Shown here: positions 7,687 through 15,912 of the stretch, piece after piece
Position numbering within the stretch: position 1 is the stretch's first letter
Layout of the letters: each line of letters starts with the position of its first letter
Assembly (NCBI GenBank): GCA_030064795.1
Contig: JASJEI010000349.1
Coordinates: 1-22,309, forward strand
Reading direction: 5' to 3'
DNA: 22,309 bases
From: Pleurocapsa sp. MO_226.B13
Lineage (GTDB): Bacteria; Cyanobacteriota; Cyanobacteriia; Cyanobacteriales; Xenococcaceae
The notes under the pieces: model-generated
Databases searched by the model: none
Seen by the model: the letters and a program-made list of their open reading frames with translations, nothing else
What the model was told of the DNA's origin: nothing
Position numbers and translations under genes: made by a program

Positions 7687-8870
7687 CGTTTTAATCCCAA
7701 GATACTTAAGAAAAAGCTAGAGAAAATTGCCTGAATACCCAAAGCCAAACAAGTTACACCAGGAATAACTATCGGCATGGTTTCGGTAGGATTGAGCGAG
7801 CCAAAATCGTGTTGTCCCCAGATATCGAAGGCATAGACTGAAGTACCAGTCCCGATCGCTAACAAAACGCATCCCGCAATTAAGCCAGTCTCTAAATTGA
7901 GATATTCAAACAGTCTGTTTAAGCGTCTGTCTTCGGGTAAGAGTCCTTCACTGATGCCAAACACCTTGGTAAATAGGGCAAACATCAAAATCTGAAAGCC
8001 AATTGTCATTGCAGTAGATGAATAAAGCAAGCTATGGACTTTAGGACTTGGCAGTAGAGATAGAGTTGCTAAAAAGCCAGCCAACATTAAGAAGATTCCA
8101 GGATAGAAAAAGAGCCAGCGAGGACTATACATTAACAAGAAACGCAGATGTCTCCAGCCATCACGCCAGGTTTTGAGGTGAGGAGGACGACTACGACCAT
8201 CAGGAGATAGGGTAGTAGGTACTTCAGTAATCTGCATTTTATGAAGAGTAGCTTTGACTACCATCTCGCTAGCAAATTCCATACCTGTAGTCTGTAGATC
8301 TAGAGCAGAAATCGCATCTTTGCGAAAGCCTCTCAAGCCACAGTGGAAATCATTACAAGGACTGCCAAACAAAAGCTTACCGATCGCCGTTAAGACAGGG
8401 TTACCTAGGTAGCGATGCAGAAAAGGCATTGCCCCTGACTCAATCCCACCTTTAAAACGATTACCCATGACTAGATCGTAGCCATTGCGTAACTTTCTGA
8501 GAAAGGGATTGAGATTGCTAAAGTCGTAACTGTCGTCGGCATCGCCCATGATTATATACTCGCCTTTAGCTGCCGTAATCCCACCCATGAGCGCGCTACC
8601 ATAGCCTTTGGCTGGCACGTTGACCACTGTGGCACCGAGCTGGTTAGCGATTTCCTGAGAGCCATCTGTACTGCCGTTATCGGCGATAATTACTTCTCCT
8701 GCAAGGTCGTTTTCGGCGATAAACCACTGAGCCTTTTTGATGCAGGTTTCTAAGGTTTCTGCTTCATTGAGGCAGGGCATGACGATCGAAATTTCGATCG
8801 CACTCTTTTGCTCTAAGCGATCCATACGTCGATTAAACGGTGTTTCTCTAGTACTGATGTTCCCTAACAT
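7683..8870 (-). CDS. DPM/GtrB-type glycosyltransferase family 2 with C-terminal membrane spans
   Basis: 395 aa. The GT-A domain runs from about 27 to 245: SIVMPCLNEAETL (28-40), IIADNGSTDG (61-70), DADD at 110-113 (catalytic DxD), and GNRFKGG (136-142) followed by HCGLRGFRKD (176-185). Four hydrophobic stretches follow (about 255-273, 285-303, 330-348, 368-392). This is the layout of dolichol/polyprenyl-phosphate mannosyl- or glucosyltransferases, which make a polyprenyl-phosphate-sugar donor at the membrane. Such a donor would suit the GT-C-like protein encoded last in the unit (inference). AGAGG lies seven bases before the ATG at 8870, which supports this start over the internal ATG at residue 16. 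First gene of the unit; its promoter should lie in 8871-9449. Confidence 0.92.
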   Translation of the reverse strand: MLGNISTRETPFNRRMDRLEQKSAIEISIVMPCLNEAETLETCIKKAQWFIAENDLAGEVIIADNGSTDGSQEIANQLGATVVNVPAKGYGSALMGGITAAKGEYIIMGDADDSYDFSNLNPFLRKLRNGYDLVMGNRFKGGIESGAMPFLHRYLGNPVLTAIGKLLFGSPCNDFHCGLRGFRKDAISALDLQTTGMEFASEMVVKATLHKMQITEVPTTLSPDGRSRPPHLKTWRDGWRHLRFLLMYSPRWLFFYPGIFLMLAGFLATLSLLPSPKVHSLLYSSTAMTIGFQILMFALFTKVFGISEGLLPEDRRLNRLFEYLNLETGLIAGCVLLAIGTGTSVYAFDIWGQHDFGSLNPTETMPIVIPGVTCLALGIQAIFSSFFLSILGLKR

Positions 8871-9449
8871 GATCGATCCTCTTTTTTTTTGATAATTGGT
8901 AAAAGTTTTAGACCTGATTTTTATTTACAGATCCTTTGGATTTCGATGCTCTTGAATTAATAGCTAAACTCAAAAAAATAAAATATGCGATAACTAATAA
9001 TTCTTGCCAAGAAATCTGTTTGATTACTGTTTATAAAACGCTTATTTAATAAGGTTTATAGAAAACAAATTTATTTGTTAGCAATTTTGTGCCGTTTTCA
9101 TTTCGATAAATTATTAGGTAATATAATCGATTTTTTTACTTTCTCTTGTATTTTAAAATTATGACGATTAAGACAGTTTAAAGCTATTTTGGCAAGATTG
9201 CCATAGCACAAAAATTATAAAAAAATAGATAATCAGAAGACTTTAATTTAATAATTAAGCTTCTATTAAGAAAATATCTAATTTGTGTAAAAGTCTGGTG
9301 AATGTAAGTAGCAAGAAGCGAGGAACGAAAACGAGGTGGAAAAAATCTTGTCTAAATAGATCGATCTGGGATCGCCACCGATAGTTTTTATTTACAATTA
9401 CTCTATAAGCCTAGATAACTGCCATTAATACGGAGATTTTTGGTTTCCG
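8871..9449. other. AT-rich divergent spacer
   Basis: 579 bp between the divergent glycan operon and the UPF0182 gene; it should contain both promoters. It is strongly AT-rich with A- and T-runs and contains almost no HIP1 sites (only a GATCGATC near 9361). A stop-bounded open stretch at 8918-9049 (43 codons) has residue usage that looks mildly protein-like but has only a TTG as possible start, so it is not called. No structured RNA recognised. Confidence 0.4.
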
Positions 9450-12179
9450 ATGCCATTTAAACAAAAAGTAATCGTAATCCTGTTGTTTAGCGCGATCGCC
9501 CTTTTAACTTTAGTTTCCGAGGGCGTTCGTCTGTTAACTGAGTCTTGGTGGTTTGAAGCAGTTGGTTTTGAGGCGGTTTTTTGGCAGCGAATTACTTGGC
9601 AGGTGGCTATCTGGGTGGGGACGTTTGCTGTTTTTGTTGGTTTTTTAGGATTTAACTATTGGCTGGCTTTACGTCTGACGGGCGATCGCGCCTTCCGTTT
9701 CCTGGAATCTAGCGAATTTGAACCCTATACTGATAAAATTGCTAATTATATTGCTTATCTGCTGATTTTCTTGGTTTCTCTTTCCGTTGCCAACCTTGGT
9801 GCTGCTGACTGGGAAGTTAGCCTAAAATTTTTTAATGCCACTCAATTCCAAATTGTTGACCCAATTTATCAACAAGATCTGGGTTTTTATCTCTTTCGTT
9901 TGCCTCTATTAGATAATTTGGAAAATTGGTTTCTAACTTTATTAATTGCGGGATTGATTTTAGCAGTATTGGTTTATATCTTCAAAGGTATATTACTTTT
10001 TGATTGGAAATGGAAAAGTCTCCTGATTGAACCTAAATGGCAAAAATTACTCACAAGACCGATTAAAACTCATCTAAGTTTGCTCTTAGCCGCGATCGCC
10101 CTCGATATTGCCGTGGATTTTTGGCTGGAGCGTTATGAATTACTCTATTCTTCTACGGGAGTAGTTTGGGGTGCAGACTATACCGATACCCACGCTCGTC
10201 TGTTTGCCTTTTGGATGATGATTGTGGCTTCGGTACTATTGGGGTTGTGGTTAGTTATCGCTACCTGGTCGAACAAACTGACTTTGCCCATATACGGTAT
10301 TGGTATATATGCGATCGTTTTAATTCTTTTTAATGGGACTTTTCCTCAACTGCAACAGCGTTTCATCGTCGAACCAAACGAATTAACCAAGCAGATGCCC
10401 TATATTAAACACAATATTCAGTTTACCAGACAAGCTTACGATCTCGATCGCATAAATACAACCGATTATCAACTCGATCCTCAACCCAACCCCGATATCC
10501 TAGCAGACAACCAAGCCACCATTGATAATATTCGTCTTTGGGACTATCGACCGCTTCTCAGTACCTATCGACAACTACAGGAAATCCGTTTCTACTATCG
10601 ATTTAATGATGTCGATGTAGACCGCTACACTCTCAATGGCGATTACCGTCAGGTCATGCTTTCTCCCAGAGAATTTGACTACAGTCAAGTTCCTTCCTCT
10701 GCTAAAACCTGGGTCAACCAGCGACTAAAATACACCCATGGTTATGGTTTAGTCATGAATCCAGTTAATGAAGTTACCGTAGATGGCTTACCAGTCTTGT
10801 TCATCAAAAATATTCCTCCAGTCTCCCAGACAGATCTAGCCATTAAAGAACCGGCAATTTACTATGGCGAATTGACCCAAGACTATATCTACACGGGAAT
10901 GGATACTCTGGAATTTGATTATCCTCGTGGGGATGAAAATGCCTTTATCAAATACAACGGTCTTGGGGGAGTACCGATTAATAACTGGTGGCGCAGGTTG
11001 GCATACGCCTACGATCGCGGTAGCCTCAAAATCTTAACCTCCAACTACTTTACTCCAGAGTCTCGCATCCATTACTATCGCCAAATATCCGAGAGGGTAA
11101 GTCACGTCGCGCCTTTTCTCAAGCTGGACAAAGATCCTTACATAGTCGTAATCGACGGACGACTAAAATGGATTATTGATGCCTATACTACCAGTAGCCG
11201 TTATCCCTACTCCGAAGCTGTTGCCCACGAACAGCAAACCGATCTAGTTACTAATAAAAATACCAACTATATTCGCAACCCCGTCAAAGTTGTCGTCGAT
11301 GCCAAAGATGGCACGATGCAGTTTTATGTCATAGACGAAAACGAACCAGTCTTAGCTACCTACCGCAAGATCTTTCCCAATTTATTCCAAGGTAAAGATA
11401 CTATCCCGCCACAGATAAAGGCGCATTTTCGCTATCCCCAGGATTTATTTGAAATCCAAGCCAAAATGTACTCCATCTATCACATGGAAGACCCCCAAGT
11501 ATTTTACAATCGTGAGGATGTTTGGCGATTTGCCACCGAAATCTACGATGGTCAACAACTCCAAGTCGAACCAGACTATCTAATTATGAAATTGCCAGGA
11601 GAAACCGCAGCAGAATTTGCCCTGATCTTACCCTTTACTCCTGTAAATAGAGACAACATGATTGCTTGGATGGCCGCTCGTTCTGATGGCGATAACTACG
11701 GTAAACTGAGACTATATGAGTTTCCCAAACAAGAACTGATATATGGTCCATTTCAGATCGAAGCCAGAATCGATCAAAATCCCGAAATTGCCGAACAAAT
11801 CACTCTCTGGAGTCAACGAGGTTCAAAAGTAATTCGCGGGGATATTTTGGTTATTCCGATTGATGGTACGATTCTCTACGTTCAACCCCTGTATCTGCGC
11901 GCCGAACAAGGGGAATTACCAGAATTAGCTCGAATTATTGTCGCTTACGATCGGCAAATAGTCATGACCCCCACCCTACGACAATCCTTGGCTGCGGTAT
12001 TCGATCGAGTCCCGCCACAATTCATTCCATCGGCTAGATCTAATACCAGCAATTCTGCTGAGAGATCGGCATTAGAAATCTATCAACAAGCACAACAAGC
12101 TTTGCAAGAAGGTAACTGGATCGAATACGGACGCTATCAACAACAGTTACAGGATATTTTGCAGGAGTTAGAAAGATAA
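9450..12179 (+). CDS. UPF0182 (COG1615) family membrane protein
   Basis: 909 aa, close to the family's usual 900-1000. The N-terminal third has about seven hydrophobic segments (first about 7-25, last around 275-295) separated by short loops that include ESWWFEAVGFEAVFWQR (31-47), typical of the family. From about 300 onward there is a large soluble domain, probably extracytoplasmic, with YYGELTQDYIYT and YPRGDENAFIKYNGLGGVPI as recognisable family stretches. A low-complexity Gln-rich tail (QQAQQALQEGNW) ends the protein. The function of the family is not established. ATG at 9450 is used; GGAG at 9432-9435 lies rather far (14 bases) upstream. Monocistronic, followed directly by a repeat cluster. 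Confidence 0.93.
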   Translation: MPFKQKVIVILLFSAIALLTLVSEGVRLLTESWWFEAVGFEAVFWQRITWQVAIWVGTFAVFVGFLGFNYWLALRLTGDRAFRFLESSEFEPYTDKIANYIAYLLIFLVSLSVANLGAADWEVSLKFFNATQFQIVDPIYQQDLGFYLFRLPLLDNLENWFLTLLIAGLILAVLVYIFKGILLFDWKWKSLLIEPKWQKLLTRPIKTHLSLLLAAIALDIAVDFWLERYELLYSSTGVVWGADYTDTHARLFAFWMMIVASVLLGLWLVIATWSNKLTLPIYGIGIYAIVLILFNGTFPQLQQRFIVEPNELTKQMPYIKHNIQFTRQAYDLDRINTTDYQLDPQPNPDILADNQATIDNIRLWDYRPLLSTYRQLQEIRFYYRFNDVDVDRYTLNGDYRQVMLSPREFDYSQVPSSAKTWVNQRLKYTHGYGLVMNPVNEVTVDGLPVLFIKNIPPVSQTDLAIKEPAIYYGELTQDYIYTGMDTLEFDYPRGDENAFIKYNGLGGVPINNWWRRLAYAYDRGSLKILTSNYFTPESRIHYYRQISERVSHVAPFLKLDKDPYIVVIDGRLKWIIDAYTTSSRYPYSEAVAHEQQTDLVTNKNTNYIRNPVKVVVDAKDGTMQFYVIDENEPVLATYRKIFPNLFQGKDTIPPQIKAHFRYPQDLFEIQAKMYSIYHMEDPQVFYNREDVWRFATEIYDGQQLQVEPDYLIMKLPGETAAEFALILPFTPVNRDNMIAWMAARSDGDNYGKLRLYEFPKQELIYGPFQIEARIDQNPEIAEQITLWSQRGSKVIRGDILVIPIDGTILYVQPLYLRAEQGELPELARIIVAYDRQIVMTPTLRQSLAAVFDRVPPQFIPSARSNTSNSAERSALEIYQQAQQALQEGNWIEYGRYQQQLQDILQELER

Positions 12180-12202
12180 AAAATTAATTGCTAAAAAACC
12201 CT

Positions 12203-12302
12203 ACTTGACATGATATTATATTCATAATGAGGAAGTGTGCGTCAAGCGACTCCGTACGCATTAGAGATAGTAGGGTGAGCATTACAAGAGATCTGAAGCG
12301 AA
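12203..12302. repeat. 100-bp direct repeat, copy 1 (MITE-like)
   Basis: Aligned by eye with 12431-12530, the two copies differ at seven of 100 positions without gaps. Both begin ACTTGACA just after CCCTAC or CCCTACAG and end GATCTGAAGCGAA. Copy 1 continues into an inverted repeat, GGTGAGCATTA (12274-12284) against TAATGCTCACC (12316-12326), perfect over 11 bases. It has no coding capacity. Confidence 0.85.
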
Positions 12303-12367
12303 ATGGAGCGTTGACTAATGCTCACCGCAATAATTATATTTATTGTCAAAATTATTTTCATTAATTT

Positions 12368-12424
12368 GGTGGGCAATAATCTAGTTGAAAAATGCTGATT
12401 GGTTCTGATAATTTTTTGCCCACC
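12368..12424. repeat. Inverted repeat between the direct copies
   Basis: GGTGGGCAA at 12368-12376 pairs with TTGCCCACC at 12416-12424, followed by CTAC. The GTAGGGTGGGCA / TGCCCACCCTAC termini are those of short non-autonomous elements frequent in cyanobacterial spacers. Together with the flanking direct copies this fills 12203-12530 with nested repeats. Confidence 0.65.
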
Positions 12425-12430
12425 CTACAG

Positions 12431-12530
12431 ACTTGACACGATCTTATATTCAGAATGGGAAAGTGTGCGTCAAGCGACTCCGTACGCATTAGAGATAGTA
12501 GGGTGGGCATTATAAGAGATCTGAAGCGAA
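12431..12530. repeat. 100-bp direct repeat, copy 2 (MITE-like)
   Basis: Second copy of 12203-12302. Its right end abuts the RTX tail of the minus-strand carboxypeptidase pseudogene: the last residues of that frame (ASDLL) and its stop codon are read from the repeat. The repeat therefore inserted into, or recombined with, the 3' part of that gene. Confidence 0.8.
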
Positions 12531-13085
12531 TAAGTCATCTGCACCAGCATTACCAAACAGCAAGTCATCTCCCAAACCGCCAGCTACGGTATCGTTGCCA
12601 CCGCGACCATAAATTATTACCTCCGCCGACTCAGTTCCAACTGGGGTTTCCGCCTCATTAGTGCCGTCAATAGTTTCGGCAGTTTCAGAGAAATCTATCA
12701 CATCAATAAATATTGCTGATGGTACGCCGAAGTTACCATTGGCATCTTGACTTTCAACCACAATCGTATGGCGACCTGGTTCGAGATCGCTAGTGTCAAT
12801 TGTGCCTACCAGTTCTTCTATCGAACTATCTAACTCTCCATCTGCTGCTTCTAAATCGAAGAATTCGGCATTTTCTTCCCAAGGAAGAGTATTAATTGTG
12901 TAACGCGCCTGGGCAATACTACGTATAGAGTCGGTTTATCTTCGACTCCACTATCTTTGTTGGTTAGTTCGATCGCATGAATGTCATATCCTGGCTCACC
13001 CCCAGGAGTAACTTTATCGTAGCTATCGCCAATATCGATCCATTCCGCAATCTCTGGGTTAGCCTCTGCCAACGGTGAAGTTTAC
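12510..13085 (-). pseudogene. Remnant of M14 zinc carboxypeptidase with RTX calcium-binding repeats
   Basis: Two minus-strand frames join into one decayed gene. The 5' part (about 13085-12925) reads AEANPEIAEWIDIGDSYDKV and GYDIHAIELTNKD, ending KPTLYVV, which is the segment just before the zinc-binding HxxE of M14 carboxypeptidases. It is preceded by an in-frame stop only four codons before LAEAN, so the N terminus is gone. Then, in another frame, IAQARYTINTLPWEENAEFF leads to HTIVVESQDANGNFGVPSA and RTX nonapeptides GRGGNDTVAGGLGDDLLFGNAGADD. Both halves belong to the same cyanobacterial secreted architecture, but the catalytic core between them is missing, with a frameshift at the junction near 12925. 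The 3' end is cut by the 100-bp repeat. Non-functional; family naming is from remembered motifs. Confidence 0.75.
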
Positions 13086-13290
13086 GATTTAGATCATTAT
13101 TGGGTCAAAAAAAACACCAAATCACCAAAATCGCTTCTGGCTTGTGTAAAAGTATTCTGGCGGGGAAATCTACCGCTAAAGCTCGGTTAAAATAATACTA
13201 TACAAAGAAAGGCGATCGCTGGTTTTTCGATTAAAGACTAAATACTGCCTCCGCTTCTCTATCTTCCTATTTACTCGTTTCTGCTTGCCG
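13086..13290. other. Short spacer before hyuB
   Basis: About 200 bp with one HIP1 site near 13210 and CT-rich sequence directly before the hyuB start. It may contain further decayed sequence of the carboxypeptidase gene, but nothing is readable. No strong ribosome binding site precedes hyuB. Confidence 0.3.
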
Positions 13291-14865
13291 ATGTCTCCCG
13301 ATCCCGTCCGCCTAGAAATCTTTAACAACCTTTATCAATTTATTGCCGAACAAATGGGCATCGTGCTGCAAAATACCGCAGCCTCGGTAAATATTAAAGA
13401 GCGATTAGACTTTTCCTGTGCGATCTTCGATCGCGATGGTTTACTAGTAGCTAATGCACCTCACATTCCCGTACACCTTGGCTCAATGAGTGCCAGCGTC
13501 AGTAGTTTAATTGCCCAGTTGGGAGAGGAAATCAAACCAGGAAATGTTTATCTATCTAATAATCCCTATAATGGGGGGACTCATTTACCCGACGTTACCA
13601 TAATCACCCCTGTATTCAAACCAGATTTAGCCCAACCCATATTTTATGTGGCATCTCGCGGACACCAAGCAGACATTGGCGGGATTACGCCTGGTTCGAT
13701 GCCACCCGACAGCAAAAATATCGAAGAAGAAGGAGTTTTGTTTGACAACTTTTTATTAGTTGAAGCAGGAAACTTCCAAGAAACCGCAATTAGAAAACAA
13801 CTAACAGAACATATCTATCCCGCACGCAATCCAGAACAAAATATCGCTGATTTTCAGGCACAAATTGCAGCTAACAACCGAGGGGTTAACGAACTGCTGA
13901 AAATGGTCGAACAATATGGATTAGATACAGTTCAGACTTATATGGGTTTTGTCCAAGACAATGCCGAAGCAGCAGTAAAAAAAGCGATCGCCTTGCTCAG
14001 CGACGGCGAATTTAGTTGTCAGCTGGACAATGGTGCAACTATTCAAGTCAAAATCACTATCGATCGCCAAAATCTTCAGGCAAAGATCGATTTTACGGGT
14101 ACATCAAGCCAACTCGATAACAACTTTAATGCTCCTGCTGCGGTATGCCAGGCAGCCATTTTATACGTGTTTCGCACTTTGGTAAAAGATAAGATCCCCC
14201 TCAATGCGGGTTGTCTCAAACCCTTAAAGATTATTATTCCCGAAGGTTGTCTGCTCAATCCTCAATATCCTGCTGCGGTAGTGGCGGGTAATGTGGAAAC
14301 CTCCCAAAATATCACCGACTGTCTTTATGGTGCTTTGGGAGTTATGGCTGCTTCCCAAGGAACAATGAACAATTTCACCTTTGGTAACCACAGATATCAA
14401 TATTATGAAACTATCTGCGGTGGTTCGGGTGCGGGGAAAAACTTCCACGGTACTGATGCAGTGCAAACACAGATGACTAATTCTCGGCTTACCGATCCTG
14501 AAATCCTAGAGTTACGCTTCCCCGTAGTTTTAGAAGAATTCAGTATTCGTCAAAATAGTGGCGGAGCGGGAATTTATCATGGCGGTGATGGTGTCGTGCG
14601 GAAAATACGCTTTCTCGAACCAATGACGGCAGGAATTCTCTCCAATCGTCGTCAGGTTGAACCTTTTGGTTTGGCAGGAGGAACACCAGGAAAAACTGGT
14701 AAAAATTATCTTCAAAGAAAGAATAATACGATTGAAAAACTAGATGGCAAGGCTACTGTAGAAATACATTCAGGAGACACTTTGGCAATCGAAACCCCTG
14801 GTGGTGGGGGGTATGGAGCAGAGGGAATAAGGAATGAGGAACGAGGAACGAGGAATGAGGAATGA
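13291..14865 (+). CDS. hyuB: Hydantoinase B / 5-oxoprolinase B-subunit family protein
   Basis: About 524 aa, the normal length of a stand-alone HyuB subunit (PF02538). Typical stretches are RLEIFNNLYQFIAEQMG (near the N terminus), NIKERLDFSCAIFD, HIPVHLGSMSASV, NNPYNGGTHLPDVTIITPVF and SRGHQADIGG early in the chain, and RFPVVLEEFSIRQNSGGAG, NRRQVEPFGLAGG with a final GGGGYG at the end. With HyuA, the family opens hydantoin or 5-oxoproline rings using ATP; no HyuA partner is in the window, so the substrate is uncertain. ATG at 13291 is preferred to the TTG two codons earlier (13285). The last roughly 11 codons are read through a heptad tandem repeat and are probably not part of the ancestral protein. 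Confidence 0.9.
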   Translation: MSPDPVRLEIFNNLYQFIAEQMGIVLQNTAASVNIKERLDFSCAIFDRDGLLVANAPHIPVHLGSMSASVSSLIAQLGEEIKPGNVYLSNNPYNGGTHLPDVTIITPVFKPDLAQPIFYVASRGHQADIGGITPGSMPPDSKNIEEEGVLFDNFLLVEAGNFQETAIRKQLTEHIYPARNPEQNIADFQAQIAANNRGVNELLKMVEQYGLDTVQTYMGFVQDNAEAAVKKAIALLSDGEFSCQLDNGATIQVKITIDRQNLQAKIDFTGTSSQLDNNFNAPAAVCQAAILYVFRTLVKDKIPLNAGCLKPLKIIIPEGCLLNPQYPAAVVAGNVETSQNITDCLYGALGVMAASQGTMNNFTFGNHRYQYYETICGGSGAGKNFHGTDAVQTQMTNSRLTDPEILELRFPVVLEEFSIRQNSGGAGIYHGGDGVVRKIRFLEPMTAGILSNRRQVEPFGLAGGTPGKTGKNYLQRKNNTIEKLDGKATVEIHSGDTLAIETPGGGGYGAEGIRNEERGTRNEE

Positions 14866-14884
14866 GGAATGAGGAATGAGGAAG
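14824..14884. repeat. Heptanucleotide tandem repeat (STRR type)
   Basis: Eight consecutive 7-bp units of GGAATGA/GGAACGA (first one GGAATAA) run from 14824 to 14879, with a partial ninth GGAAG. Period-7 repeats of this kind are the STRR sequences described in heterocystous and related cyanobacteria. The hyuB stop codon TGA (14863-14865) is inside the sixth unit, so unit number decides the protein's C terminus. Confidence 0.9.
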
Positions 14885-15246
14885 TACAACTAATGACTAA
14901 CTACTAACTCAAGGGGCGTAGAAATGAGGAAACCTCATCAGTTTATACGCGGAGTCGAACTCCGAACTCCCATTCAAACAGATTTTTACTGAGTTCAGAT
15001 TATTTAAGTTTTTTCTAATTTAGTTTTAAGTTTTGCCTTGTAACTTATTCGTTGAGTAGCAAAGCGAAATACACAAGATAGCTTTCTCAAGCCTATTGAA
15101 ATTCAAATAGCTAAGCGAGAAATTGTTTTATGTTAAGTTATTATGCGATTTAATAACGAAATTGTATTTTGCGATGATTACTTTTTTGATTAGCAGCTCG
15201 AACTTTGCCGATCGCAGACAATGTTTTTTAGGAGAAATTAATACAG
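14885..15246. other. Spacer between hyuB and YHS gene
   Basis: No gene seen. TGAGG-AAA-CCTCA at 14925-14937 and GGAGT-CGA-ACTCC at 14951-14963 are short hairpins that may end hyuB transcription, though no clean T-run follows. The remainder is AT-rich with CTATTGAAATTCAAATAG, an imperfect palindrome near 15097. AGGAGA at 15230-15235 is a good ribosome binding site for the downstream gene. Confidence 0.4.
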
Positions 15247-15858
15247 ATGAAACTCAAATATTTAGCAACTCTAACAGCAGCAGCGATTCTTGGTTTAGGA
15301 TTAGCGGGAACTCCCAATAATTTTATTAGTAGTGTCAATGCCAACCCCTGTGCGAGTACTAACCCCTGTGCGGGAGTCAACCCCTGTGCCAGTGTAGATC
15401 CTTGTGCAGGGGCTAACCCCTGTGCGGGAGCCAACCCTTGTGCTGCTGCTGCTGATTCTGCACCTATGGTTTATATTGAATCTGCTAGTGGCTTGGCTAT
15501 TCGAGGTACAGATCCTGTTGCTTATTTTACAGAAGGGCAGGCTGTAGAAGGAAGTAGCGAATATGAAACTGAATGGAATGGTGCAACCTGGAGATTTGCC
15601 AGCGCGGAAAATCAAGAATTGTTTGAGGCAGATCCTGAAGCCTATGCTCCTCAGTATGGTGGTTACTGTGCCAAAGCCTTGAGTGAAGGCAATGTAGTGT
15701 CTACCGATCCTGAAGCTTGGAAAATTGTCGATGACAAACTCTATCTCAACTATAGTCCAGCAGTACAGCAGCAGTGGGAACAAGATATTGAAGGGAATAT
15801 CACTCTAGCAGATGAAATGTGGCCCGATGTGTTGGTGGGAGCGACTGTCTTTGAGTAG
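15247..15858 (+). CDS. Secreted YHS-domain protein with six NPCAxx repeats
   Basis: 203 aa. A signal peptide (hydrophobic 5-22) probably ends at VNA (30-32), so the mature protein would begin directly in six hexapeptide repeats, NPCAST, NPCAGV, NPCASV, DPCAGA, NPCAGA, NPCAAA (33-68). A YHS domain follows (about 84-145), with GTDPVAYFTEG (87-97), WRFASAENQELFEADP (115-130) and YAPQYGGYCA (133-142). The only cysteines of the mature protein are the six repeat cysteines and C141. YHS domains are small, often metal-associated modules; periplasmic ones in bacteria have no settled function. The regular Cys spacing of six suggests metal binding or disulfide chemistry, which is inference. AGGAGA precedes the ATG by 11 bases. 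Monocistronic and convergent with the adaptor gene. Confidence 0.88.
   Translation: MKLKYLATLTAAAILGLGLAGTPNNFISSVNANPCASTNPCAGVNPCASVDPCAGANPCAGANPCAAAADSAPMVYIESASGLAIRGTDPVAYFTEGQAVEGSSEYETEWNGATWRFASAENQELFEADPEAYAPQYGGYCAKALSEGNVVSTDPEAWKIVDDKLYLNYSPAVQQQWEQDIEGNITLADEMWPDVLVGATVFE
15343..15450 (+). repeat. 18-bp in-frame repeat encoding NPCAxx
   Basis: Six units of 18 bp inside the YHS gene, each starting AACCCCTGTGC or a close variant (GATCCTTGTGC in unit four). The high DNA-level similarity between units points to recent slippage or unequal exchange; unit number may vary between strains. Confidence 0.85.
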
Positions 15859-15876
15859 GCTTGAGATAAAGAAGAA

Positions 15877-15904
15877 GGAGTAAGGAAAGAGGAGTGAGGA
15901 AAAA
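15877..15904. repeat. Degenerate heptad repeat in a convergent gap
   Basis: Four 7-bp units, GGAGTAA, GGAAAGA, GGAGTGA, GGAAAAA, fill half of the 54-bp gap between convergent genes. They are related in pattern to the STRR repeat at 14824. With the following TTTTTTCTTCCTC they also allow GAGGAAAA to pair with the tail, so the site could serve as a weak bidirectional terminator (inference). Confidence 0.5.
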
Positions 15905-15912
15905 TTAAAATT

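Noticed and set aside
12455..12661. Plus-strand frame across the second direct repeat and RTX tail
   Set aside because: Composed of repeat sequence and the antisense of RTX coding sequence.
13285..13290. TTG start two codons upstream of the HyuB ATG
   Set aside because: ATG at 13291 is the stronger initiator and neither has a better ribosome binding site.
14824..14884. CRISPR-like repetition
   Set aside because: Contiguous 7-bp units without spacers; this is an STRR tandem repeat. No CRISPR array was seen in the window.
14945..14970. tRNA T-arm-like sequence (GGAGTTCGACTCC on the minus strand)
   Set aside because: The loop is too short for a T-loop with these arms, and no acceptor, D or anticodon arm can be folded nearby.
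15228..15783. Minus-strand frames rich in repeated Gly/Thr/Gln opposite the NPCA repeats
   Set aside because: The repeat pattern is the antisense of the 18-bp units; the plus-strand gene has a signal peptide, YHS domain and ribosome binding site.
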